A stretch of DNA of 64,000 nucleotides from contig CBDFHC010000005.1 in NCBI GenBank assembly GCA_965247585.1, positions 1-64,000 on the forward strand, read 5' to 3'. Source of the DNA: CBDFHC01 sp965247585. Lineage in GTDB: Bacteria > Chloroflexota > Dehalococcoidia > Lucifugimonadales > GCA-2712585. Made by a program: the position numbers and the translations under genes. Positions 55,852 through 64,000 of the stretch are shown here, piece by piece. The notes beneath the pieces are model-generated. The model saw only the letters and a program-made list of their open reading frames with translations. It did not search any database and had not been told where the DNA came from. Positions within the stretch are counted from its first letter, which is position 1; each line of letters starts with the position of its first letter.

Positions 55852-58524
55852 ATGACGGCGTGGACGGATAAGGAGATGCCCCGGGCGTACGACCCCTCGG
55901 AGGTGGAGGGGCCGATTTACCAGTTCTGGATTGAGAAGGGGTTTTTCACGCCGAAGATCGACCCTTCAAAGAAGCCGTTCGTGATGATTATGCCGCCGCC
56001 GAATGTGACGGGGGAGCTGCACCTGGGGCACGCGCTGACGGCCTCGATGGAGGATATGCTGGTGCGGTGGCACCGGATGTTGGGAGAGGCCGCCCTATGG
56101 CTGCCGGGGAAGGACCACGCGGGGATTGCGACGCAGGTGGTGGTGGAACGGCAACTGGCGCAGGAGGGAACGTCTCGCCAGGAGCTGGGCAGGGAAAAGT
56201 TTGTGGAGCGGGTGTGGGAGTGGGTTGGGCAGTACGGGAGCAGGATAGACGAGCAGCACAAGCGACTGGGAACGTCTTGCGACTGGTCTCGACTAAAGTT
56301 CACGCTGGACCCGGAGCCAAGCAGGGCGGTGCGGACGACATTCGTGAACTTGTACCAGAAGGGTCTGATATATCGTGGCGAACGGATTATCAACTGGTGC
56401 GTCCGGTGCGCCACGGCGCTGTCTGACCTGGAGGTGGAGTACCAGGAGACGGAGGGACATCTCTATTATGTGAAGTACCCGCTTTCTGAGGGGGAGGGGC
56501 ATATCACGGTGGCGACGACGCGGCCGGAGACAATGATGGGGGACACGGGTGTGGCGGTGCACCCGGAGGACGAGCGCTATGCCAGGCTGGTGGGCCAGGA
56601 GGCGGTGCTGCCGTTCATTGGGCGCAGGCTGCGGATTGTGGGCGACGAGGCGATTGAGCCGGAGTTTGGGACGGGGGCGTTGAAGGTGACGCCAGGGCAC
56701 GACCCGACGGACTTCGAGATTGGACAGCGGCACGGGCTGCCAATTGTGACCGCGATTGGGGACGACGGAAGGATGACGGGGGAGGCGGGACGGTTCGAGG
56801 GGATGGAGCGGTTCGAGGCGCGGGAGGCGGTGGTGGCGGCGCTGGAGGAGGAAGGGCTGCTAGAGAAGGCGGAGCCGTACAGCCATTCGGTGGGGCACTG
56901 CCAGAGGTGCGCGACTACGGTGGAGCCACTGGTGAGCAAGCAGTGGTTCGTTCAGATTCAACCGCTGGCGGGGCCGGCGATTGAGGCGGTGAAGGAGGGC
57001 CGCGTCCGGATGGTGCCGGAGAGGTTCGGGCGGGTGTATTTGAACTGGATGGAGAATATTCGGGACTGGTGCATAAGCCGGCAGTTGTGGTGGGGGCACC
57101 GGATCCCGGTGTGGTACTGCGGCGCATGCGAGGGGGTGACGGTCTCAATGGAGGACCCCAGCGCGTGCGGGGAATGCGGGGCGTTGGATATTCGACAAGA
57201 CCCGGACGTATTGGACACGTGGTTCAGCTCCGGACTGTGGACGCACTCGACGCTGGGATGGCCGGAAGACTCGGAGGACATGGGTTACTTTTATCCGGGC
57301 AGCGTGATGGAGACGGGGTACGACATCCTGTTCTTCTGGGTGGCGCGGATGATTATGTTGGGGATTGAGAATGCGGGGGCGCCGCCGTTCCACACGGTGT
57401 TTTTGCACGGGCTGATACGGGACGCGAAGGGCGTGAAGATGAGCAAGACGCGGGGGAATGTGCTGGACCCGCTGCAACTGATTGATATGTACGGGACGGA
57501 CGCGCTGAGGTTCGCGCTGACGACGGGGACGGCGCCGGGGAACGACCTGCGGCTGGGAGAGGAGAAGCTGGAATCCAGCCGGAACTTCGCGAACAAGCTG
57601 TGGAACGCGTCAAGGTATGTGCTGCAAGCGCTGGGGGATGGGAATGGGCTGGAGGGGTGGCACCAGCTTGGCGATGTTTCGCACCGGGAGGACCGTTGGA
57701 TTGTGGGGCGGTTGAATCAGGTGGCGGGCCGAGTGAACGAATGCCTGGAGCGGTTCGAGACGGGGGAGGCGCAGCGGGAGATTTATGAGTTCTTGTGGGG
57801 GGATTTCTGCGACTGGTATATAGAGCTGGCGAAGGTGCGTCTGCGAGAGGGGGGAGAGCCTTCGCCCTTGCCGGTGCTGGCGCATGTGCTGGAGCGGACG
57901 CTGAGGCTGCTGCACCCGTTTATGCCGTTCATTACGGAGGAGGTTTGGCAGAGGTTGACGGCGGTGCTGCCGAAGGAGGGGGGACTGCCAGAATCGATCA
58001 TGATCTCGGAGTACCCGCAGGGCGATTCGGGGCGGGAGGACGCGGTGTCGCAGGGGGAGATGGAGCAGCTTATCACGCTGGTGAGGGCGGTGCGAAATGT
58101 GAGGGCGCAGCTTCGGATTGACGCGGGAAGGCGGATTGACGCGGTGGTGGACCCGCGAGGGCAGCAGCGGATGGTGTCGGAGGAGGCGCAGGCGATACAG
58201 TCGCTGGCGAGGATAGGGTCGTTAACCGTTGTGGAGCAGATGGACGAGGTGTCCCGGGATGGGATGGTGACGCTGCTGGCAGGGCAGATGGTGGTGGGGC
58301 TGCCGCTGGAAGATGTGGTGGACCTGTCGGAGGAGCGGCGTCGATTAGGCGAGGAGCTTTCGGAGGCGGAGACGAACCTGGAGAGGGTGGAGGGGCTGCT
58401 TTCGAAGGGGGACTTCGCGTCGAGGGCGCCGGAGGCGGTGGTGGAGAGGGAGAGGGGGAGGGCCGCCGGGCTGCGGGAGCGTTGCGAACGGTTGAGGGAG
58501 GTGATGGGGCAGCTTGGGGGGTGA
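55852..58524 (+). CDS. valS: Valyl-tRNA synthetase
   Basis: The product is 890 residues, full length. The class I signatures are HLGH (57-60) in NVTGELHLGHALTASMEDML and KMSKT near 528 in DAKGVKMSKTRGNVLDPLQL. The editing domain contains ATTRPETMMGDTGVAVHPED. A zinc-ribbon-like region CGACEGV...CGECGA lies near 425-445. The anticodon-binding helical domain and a C-terminal coiled coil (DLSEERRRLGEELSEAETNL) complete the enzyme. It charges tRNA-Val, for which this window carries two genes. It is monocistronic. Confidence 0.97.
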   Translation: MTAWTDKEMPRAYDPSEVEGPIYQFWIEKGFFTPKIDPSKKPFVMIMPPPNVTGELHLGHALTASMEDMLVRWHRMLGEAALWLPGKDHAGIATQVVVERQLAQEGTSRQELGREKFVERVWEWVGQYGSRIDEQHKRLGTSCDWSRLKFTLDPEPSRAVRTTFVNLYQKGLIYRGERIINWCVRCATALSDLEVEYQETEGHLYYVKYPLSEGEGHITVATTRPETMMGDTGVAVHPEDERYARLVGQEAVLPFIGRRLRIVGDEAIEPEFGTGALKVTPGHDPTDFEIGQRHGLPIVTAIGDDGRMTGEAGRFEGMERFEAREAVVAALEEEGLLEKAEPYSHSVGHCQRCATTVEPLVSKQWFVQIQPLAGPAIEAVKEGRVRMVPERFGRVYLNWMENIRDWCISRQLWWGHRIPVWYCGACEGVTVSMEDPSACGECGALDIRQDPDVLDTWFSSGLWTHSTLGWPEDSEDMGYFYPGSVMETGYDILFFWVARMIMLGIENAGAPPFHTVFLHGLIRDAKGVKMSKTRGNVLDPLQLIDMYGTDALRFALTTGTAPGNDLRLGEEKLESSRNFANKLWNASRYVLQALGDGNGLEGWHQLGDVSHREDRWIVGRLNQVAGRVNECLERFETGEAQREIYEFLWGDFCDWYIELAKVRLREGGEPSPLPVLAHVLERTLRLLHPFMPFITEEVWQRLTAVLPKEGGLPESIMISEYPQGDSGREDAVSQGEMEQLITLVRAVRNVRAQLRIDAGRRIDAVVDPRGQQRMVSEEAQAIQSLARIGSLTVVEQMDEVSRDGMVTLLAGQMVVGLPLEDVVDLSEERRRLGEELSEAETNLERVEGLLSKGDFASRAPEAVVERERGRAAGLRERCERLREVMGQLGG

Positions 58525-58529
58525 AGGGG

Positions 58530-59160
58530 GTAGGGTGCTGAGGGGCACCCTCAGACTCCTTGGGGCAGCACAACCCAGGTTCCCTGCACTGTCCTGTGTG
58601 GTTGGTGGTTCCCACCATCCCGCCCAGGAAGGTTTAAGAAATGAATTTCTGAGGGACACTCTCAGACTCCCGGCAGAAGGGCTGTGCCCCTCTGCACTCC
58701 TCCTTTAAAAGCGTCCTTTTAGCTAAGAGGAGTTTGGCCATTGCGGAGGGTAGCCGCACTACGAAGGGCTCCAATTCAGAGGTTGGTGGTTCCCACCATC
58801 CCGCCCAGTAAGGTTCTTAAAGGTTTTTCTGAGGGACACCCTCAGACTCCCGGCAGAGGGGCTGTGCCCCTCTGCACTCCCCCTTTACAAGCGTCCTTCT
58901 ACCTAAGAGGAGTCTGGCCATTGCGGAGGGTAGCCGCACCACGAAGGGCTCCAATTCAGAGGTTGGTGGTTCCCACCTTCCCGCCCAGTAAGGTTAGGAG
59001 TCTGGCCATTGCGGAGGGTAGCCGCACTACGAAGGGCTCCAATTCAGAGGTTGGTGGTTCCCACCTTCCCGCCCAGTAAGGTTCTTAAAGGTTTTTCTGA
59101 GGGACACCTTCAGACTCCCGGCAGAGGGGCTGTGCCCCTCTGCACTCCCCCTCGCAGGGC
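58530..59160. repeat. Cluster of repeat-A copies downstream of valS
   Basis: Copies at about 58538-58595 (hairpins 2 and 3 only), 58598-58703, 58777-58885, 58950-58995 (hairpin 1 only) and 59045-59155. In 58.85 and 59.12 kb hairpin 3 is GCAGAGGGG-CTGTG-CCCCTCTGC, a perfect 9-bp stem. Unit tails match those of the 37.6 kb array. Confidence 0.9.
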
Positions 59161-59765
59161 GTAACCGGTGAGGCGAGAAGGTAATTTTTCAGATGAGTTA
59201 GCCATGGCGAGGGGTTTGGCTTCTCCAGAGGGCTGCGATAGCGGGCGCCAGGGTTGGATGTGCTCTCGCACCACACCCAGAATCTTCGATCCTCACGGGC
59301 GGATTCAGAATGACATGGTGGGGGGCGGAATGCGGTATGGGCTCGTCCTTCGAGGGCCTCAGGATCAGCGGGTTGGATGGGTAGGGAGGCCGTAGGTTGG
59401 GCGTTCTCAGGGGCTGCACATCACAGGTTGGTGGTTCCCACCATCCCGCCCAGGAAGGTTTAATTTCTGAGGGACTCCCTCAGACTCCCGGCAGAGGGGC
59501 TGTGCCCCTCTGCACTCCCCCTCGCAGGGCGTATCCGGTGAGGCGAGAAGGTAATTTTTCAGATGAGTTAGCCATGGCGAGGGGTTTGGCTTCTCCAGAG
59601 GGCTGCGATAGCGGGCGCCAGGGTTGGATTTGCTCTCCCCCCGCACCCAGATTCTTCGATCCTCACGGGCGGACTCAGAATGACATGGTGGGAGGCGGAA
59701 TGCGGTACGGGCTCGTCCTTCGAGGGCCTCAGGATGAGCGGGTTGGATGGGTAGAGGGGGTTGCG
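59120..59765. repeat. About 370-bp tandem duplication of repeat A end plus repeat B
   Basis: The stretch ggggctgtgcccctctgcac...ctcgcagggcgta...gagttagccatggcgagggg...through a full B copy occurs from about 59125 and again from about 59493. A repeat-A front (59412-59490) separates them. The duplication makes two near-identical B copies (59270-59390, 59640-59750). Confidence 0.8.
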
Positions 59766-59827
59766 AAACACGGGTTGGTGCTAGACGTGGGCGGGGATAG
59801 GCGTGGGGGCCGGGGTGGAGTATTGTT

Positions 59828-62800
59828 TTGTTAATCGGAAGCAGCAGAGGTGGCGAAGTGGTAGACACGTTGTTTTTCAAGGGGCTTGAATGGCGGAACA
59901 TAGGTCCGCATAGAGGGGGGCGGACGGTGGCGGTGGCGGGGGACCCGGTGTCGCCGCTGGTGTTTTACTTCGGGGCGTGCGCAGGAGGGGTGTGGAAGAC
60001 GGTGGACGGTGGCGTGCAGTGGGAGAACGTGTCTGACGGTTATTTCAGGAGGGGGTCGGTGGGCGCGGTGGCGGTGGCGGATTCTGACCCGAATGTCGTG
60101 TACGCGGGGATGGGGGAGGCGTGCATAAGGGGGAACGTCTCGCAAGGTGACGGGGTGTACGGCTCGACGGATGGGGGTAGGACCTGGAGGCACCTGGGGT
60201 TGGAGGATACGCGGCACATTGCCCGGGTGCGGGTGCATCCCCGGGACCCGGAGTTGGTGTACGTGGCGGCGTTGGGGAATGCCTTCGGGGCTAACGCCGA
60301 GCGAGGGGTGTACCGGTCTCGCGACGGGGGTAAGAGCTGGGAGCAGGTGCTAAGCCGAGGAGAGGACGCGGGATGCTGCGACCTTTCTATGGACCCGAAC
60401 AATCCGCGGATACTGTTCGCGGCGTTCTGGCAGGCCAGACGGCGGCCGTGGCATTTTTCCAGCGGGGGCGAAGGAAGCGGGCTGTTCAAGTCGGCGGACG
60501 GGGGAGACACGTGGACGGGGGTGAGCGGCAATCCGGGGTTTCCGGCGGGGGTGAAGGGGCGGATTGGGGTGGCGGTCTCGCCGGCGCGGGACGGGCGGGT
60601 ATGGGCGGTGGTGGAGGCGGAGGAGGAGGGGTTGTTTCGATCCGATGATGGGGGAGGGACTTGGGAGAGGGTGTGTGACGACGCGAACCTAACGATGCGG
60701 CCATGGTATTACAGCCACGTGTTCGCGGACCCGCAGGACGCGGAGACGGTTTATGTGCTGAACATTGACGCGTGGAAATCCGTGGACGGCGGGCGCACGT
60801 TCGAGAAGTGGCCCGTGCCGCACGGGGACAGCCACGACTTGTGGATTGACCCGAAGGACCCGAGGCGGATGATTGAAGGGAACGACGGGGGAGCGTGCGT
60901 TTCGTACAACGGTGGCGCGTCGTGGTCGACGCTGTATAACCAGCCGACAGCGCAGTTTTACCACGTGACGACGGACAGCCGGTTTCCGTACCGCGTGTAC
61001 GGGCCGCAGCAGGACTGGGGGACGATTAGCGTGCCCAGCCGTTCCGGAGCGGACGCGATTAACTCGGGGGAGTGGTACGTGGTAGGGGGAGGGGAGAGCG
61101 GGCACCTGGCCGTTCGGCAGGACGACCCCGAGGTTGTGTACGCCAGCGACATTCTGGGGCACATAACGCGGTACGACCACCGAGCGGGCGAGGCGCGCAA
61201 CATATCGGTGTGGCCGGAGGACCCCACGGGGTGGAGCGCCGAGGAGCAGAGGTACCGGTTTCAGTGGGACTTCCCGGTGATGGTCTCGCCGCACGACGCG
61301 AAGGTGCTGTATACGGCGGGCAACGTGGTGTTCCGATCGAGGGACGAGGGGAGTAGCTGGGAGGCGATCAGCCCAGACCTGACACGGAACGACCCGGAGA
61401 AGCTGGGGCGGTCTGGCGGGCCGATCAAGGGGGACAACGTCAGCACAGAGTATTACTGCACGGTGTTCGCGCTGGCAGAATCGCCGGTGGAAAGGGGGGT
61501 GCTGTGGGCGGGTTCGGACGACGGGCTGGTACACGTTTCGAAGGACGTGGGAGAGGGGTGGGAGAAGGTGACGCCGCCGGAGCTTCCGGAGTGGGCCACG
61601 GTATGCACGATTGAACCTTCGCCGCACGTGGCGGGGGCGGCGTACTTCGCAGCGACAAATTACAGGCTGGGAGACGACAGGCCTTATCTGTTCAAGACGG
61701 GCGACTACGGTAAGAGCTGGCAGCGGATTTGCGCGGGTATTCCCGAAGACGATTTCACCAGGGTGGTGCGGGAGGACCCGGAACGGCGTGGGCTGCTGTT
61801 CGCGGGGAGCGAAACAGGGGTGTACGTGTCGCTGGACGACGGCGGCTCCTGGCAGTCTTTGAGGCTGAACTTACCTGTGACGCCGGTGTATGACCTGGCG
61901 GTGAAGGATGGTGACCTGGTAGCGGGGACCCACGGCCGGGGCTTCTGGATACTAGACGATGTGTCGCCGCTGCGGCAGATAACGGAGGAGGCATCGAAAA
62001 AGGGAGTCTTGCTGTTCAAGCCGAGGAGAGGGGTGCGTTTCCGGGTGAAGCGAGGGGACCCGTCCAAAGCAGGAAGAGGACGGAATTACCAGTTCACGGG
62101 GGCGATGGTGTCGGCGTACGTGCCGGAGCGACGGGCGGAGGGTCCGCCGGGGAGGAGGTACTTGGACGCGGGGACGAACGCGCCGAACGGGGTGGCGGTG
62201 TATTACCACCTGCCAGACGGATCGACGGACGAGGTGACGCTGACGTTTCTGGACGGGCAGGGGAGCGAGATAACGAGCTTCTCCAGCGCGGCGCAGGAGG
62301 GTGAGGCCGGGGAAGAGAACAGGGCGCGAGCGCCTTCGGAGGCGGGGGGCAACCGGTTCGTGTGGGACATGCGTTACCCGGAGGCGGTGAAGGTGCCCGG
62401 GGACGAAACAGCGCAGCATGGGGTGGCGGGACCGCTGTCGCCTCCCGGAAACTATCAGGTGAGGCTACAGGCCGGAGGGCAGACTTTCATGGAGGAGTCG
62501 TTCGAAATTGTTAAGGACCCGCGTAGCTCGGCGACGCAGGGGGAGCTGGAGGCGCAGTTCCGGCTGTTGGTGGAGATCCGGGACAAGCTTTCGGAGGCGC
62601 ATGGGGCGGTGAATCGGCTACGGGACCTGCGGAGGCAGTTGCAGGAGTGGGAGCGCCGGCTGGAGGGAAGCGCTTCGGCGGCGGGGTTTAAGGCGGCGGC
62701 GGCGGGCGTTAACGAGAAGCTGGCTGAGGTTGAGGAGGAGCTGATTCAGACGAGGGTGCGGGTGTGGAGGGAGAATATTGCGTATCCAGTGAAGCTGAAC

Positions 62801-62992
62801 GCCAGGCTGGCGGCGCTGGCCGGGGTGGTGGGGAGCGCGGAGGCAGGACCGACGCGGCAGTCCTACCAGGTGTTCGAGGTGCTGGCGGGGAGGGTGGACG
62901 AGGCGCGGCGGAGGTTGGAGGAGGTGGAACGGTCCGACGTTGCGGGGCTGAACCGGATGATTGAGGGAGTGGGGGTGGAGGGGAGGGGGTAA
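59828..62992 (+). CDS. BNR/Asp-box beta-propeller protein (sortilin/VPS10-like glycosidase type)
   Basis: The product is up to 1054 residues; a GTG at 59858 with AGAGGTGG upstream is an alternative start. Repeated Asp-boxes S-x-D-x-G-x-x-W are evident: STDGGRTWRH, SRDGGKSWEQ, SADGGDTWTG, SDDGGGTWER, SVDGGRTFEK and SLDDGGSWQS, spread over residues 40-690. This is the VPS10/sortilin-like or xyloglucanase-type propeller. Residues 720-900 form a beta-sandwich-like part and the C-terminal 150 residues a coiled coil (LRDLRRQLQEWERRLEGSAS). There is no signal peptide, so it may act in the cytosol. Enzyme activity is not evident. Confidence 0.85.
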   Translation: MLIGSSRGGEVVDTLFFKGLEWRNIGPHRGGRTVAVAGDPVSPLVFYFGACAGGVWKTVDGGVQWENVSDGYFRRGSVGAVAVADSDPNVVYAGMGEACIRGNVSQGDGVYGSTDGGRTWRHLGLEDTRHIARVRVHPRDPELVYVAALGNAFGANAERGVYRSRDGGKSWEQVLSRGEDAGCCDLSMDPNNPRILFAAFWQARRRPWHFSSGGEGSGLFKSADGGDTWTGVSGNPGFPAGVKGRIGVAVSPARDGRVWAVVEAEEEGLFRSDDGGGTWERVCDDANLTMRPWYYSHVFADPQDAETVYVLNIDAWKSVDGGRTFEKWPVPHGDSHDLWIDPKDPRRMIEGNDGGACVSYNGGASWSTLYNQPTAQFYHVTTDSRFPYRVYGPQQDWGTISVPSRSGADAINSGEWYVVGGGESGHLAVRQDDPEVVYASDILGHITRYDHRAGEARNISVWPEDPTGWSAEEQRYRFQWDFPVMVSPHDAKVLYTAGNVVFRSRDEGSSWEAISPDLTRNDPEKLGRSGGPIKGDNVSTEYYCTVFALAESPVERGVLWAGSDDGLVHVSKDVGEGWEKVTPPELPEWATVCTIEPSPHVAGAAYFAATNYRLGDDRPYLFKTGDYGKSWQRICAGIPEDDFTRVVREDPERRGLLFAGSETGVYVSLDDGGSWQSLRLNLPVTPVYDLAVKDGDLVAGTHGRGFWILDDVSPLRQITEEASKKGVLLFKPRRGVRFRVKRGDPSKAGRGRNYQFTGAMVSAYVPERRAEGPPGRRYLDAGTNAPNGVAVYYHLPDGSTDEVTLTFLDGQGSEITSFSSAAQEGEAGEENRARAPSEAGGNRFVWDMRYPEAVKVPGDETAQHGVAGPLSPPGNYQVRLQAGGQTFMEESFEIVKDPRSSATQGELEAQFRLLVEIRDKLSEAHGAVNRLRDLRRQLQEWERRLEGSASAAGFKAAAAGVNEKLAEVEEELIQTRVRVWRENIAYPVKLNARLAALAGVVGSAEAGPTRQSYQVFEVLAGRVDEARRRLEEVERSDVAGLNRMIEGVGVEGRG

Positions 62993-63080
62993 GGGAGGTC
63001 TGAGGGACGGGTCGGGCTTCAGGCAAGTGGGTTGTCCCCCTTGTCAGGTGTCCGTCAAGGAGTCACCGCTCTACTTTTGA

Positions 63081-64000
63081 GGCAGTCAGGCGCAGTGATG
63101 GGTATAGCCACCAAGAAGGACAGCGAATCACAGGTTGGTGGTTCCCGCCATCCCGCCCAGTAAGGTTTTATTTCTGAGGGACACCCTCAGGCTCCCGGCA
63201 GAGAACCTTGGTTCGCTGCACTCTCCTGTTTGGGTGGTGTTAGCCGTCCCCTAGGGTGAAGAGAGGGAAAGGCGGTATTGGCTCGTCCTTCGAGGGCGTC
63301 AGGATGACCGGGTTGGTGGCGAAGGTCTATTAGCGAGGCAGTAAGGCGCAGTGATGGGTATAGCCACCAAGAAGGACAGCGAATCACAGGTTGGCGGTTC
63401 CCACCATCCCGCCCAGTAAGGTCTAATTTCTGAGGGACTCCCTCAGCCTCCCGGCAGCACCACCCAAGTTCTCTGCACTCTCCTGTTTGGGCGGTGTTAG
63501 CCGTGCCCTAGGTTGATGAGAGGGAAAGGCGGTATGGGCTCGTCCTTCGAGGGCGTCAGGATGACCGGGTTGGTGGCGAAGGTCTATTAGCGAGGCAGTA
63601 AGGCGCAGTGATGGGTATAGCCACCAAGAAGGACGGCGAATCACAGGTTGGCGGTTCCCACCATCCCGCCCAGTAAGGTCTAATTTCTGAGGGACTCCCT
63701 CAGCCTCCCGGCAGCACCACCCAGGTTCTCTGCACTCTCCTGTTTGGGCGGTGTTAGCCGTGCCCTAGGTTGAAGAGAGGGAAAGGCGGTATGGGCTCGT
63801 CCTTCGAGGGCGTGAGGATGACCGGGTTGGTGGCGAAGGTCTATTAGCGAGGCAGTCAGGCGCAGTGATGGGTATAGCCACCAAGAAGGACAGCGAATCA
63901 TGGGTTGGTGGTTCCCGCCATCCCGCCCAGTAAGGTTTAATTTCTGAGGGACTCCCTCAGGCTCCCGGCAGCGAACCAAGGTTCTCTGCACTCTCCTGTT
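63081..64000. repeat. Tandem array, 257-bp unit built on repeat A and a B tail, cut by the window edge
   Basis: The marker gtgatgggtatagccaccaa occurs at 63095, 63351, 63608 and 63865, spacing 256, 257 and 257. Each unit has hairpin 1, hairpin 2 (in later units CTGAGGG-ACT-CCCTCAG), a GCAG...CTGC hairpin 3 and a B-type tail (gggctcgtccttcgagggcg). At least 3.5 units are present and the array continues to the right. Confidence 0.93.

Noticed and set aside
26161..64000. Integron attC sites
   Set aside because: Repeats contain three separate small hairpins, lie between genes of both strands and show no R'/R'' core site; no IntI-type integrase is near.

Overview
The window reads as a high-GC bacterial chromosome, most consistent with the phylum Chloroflexota (SAR202 or other Dehalococcoidia-like lineages). 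That placement is inference from gene content: LLM flavin oxidoreductase, N-acyl-D-amino-acid deacylase, 2-oxoacid:ferredoxin oxidoreductase, several Thr/Pro-rich lipoproteins and very many short intergenic repeats. No rRNA is present to confirm it. The window has two unlike halves. Bases 1 to about 25,100 are accessory DNA. They hold the edge of an IS1182-type transposase, a GNAT gene between two perfect 23-bp inverted repeats, and two IS3-family elements (3531-5078 and 23478-25024). Between these lies an 11-kb integrated element (about 3.3 to 16.7 kb) ending in a tyrosine recombinase beside tRNA-Arg. Further on are tenA, a tRNA-Pro, an RHS toxin and immunity locus with in-frame amber codons, and several gene remnants. 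The 3.3-16.7 kb element has two divergent arms. The leftward arm encodes an HTH protein, two membrane proteins, a soluble protein, a Zot-like P-loop ATPase and a small two-TM protein split by the IS3 copy. The rightward arm encodes a 72-aa coat-like membrane protein, a second small membrane protein, two paralogous GT-C type membrane glycosyltransferases, two paralogous DUF2188-like basic proteins, a GT4 glycosyltransferase, an EamA/EmrE-like membrane protein and two methyltransferases. Almost every junction overlaps by 1-4 bases or by a few codons. It looks like an inovirus-like or other membrane-associated mobile element that carries its own surface-glycan cassette. Bases 25.1 to 64 kb look like ordinary chromosome: gmhB, two alpha/beta hydrolases, an LLM oxidoreductase, tRNA-Val, manC, a fatty-acid desaturase, korAB, a TlpA-like thioredoxin, a deaminase, an amidohydrolase, a LON-domain protein, a BtuF-like binding protein, coaX-coaBC, crcB, several lipoproteins, an IS630 element, valS and a BNR-repeat protein. 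Nearly every gap of this half carries a repeat of about 110 bp made of three successive hairpins. I count roughly 35 copies, including a 173-bp tandem array at 37.6-38.9 kb and a 257-bp tandem array running off the right edge. Every copy points the same way, the + strand is visibly G-rich whatever the gene orientation, and hairpin arms covary between copies. I saw no copy in the left half. Working picture: a core replichore with an oriented, structure-conserved repeat family, abutting an accessory zone with a mobile glycan/Zot element and decaying toxin and IS-disrupted genes.
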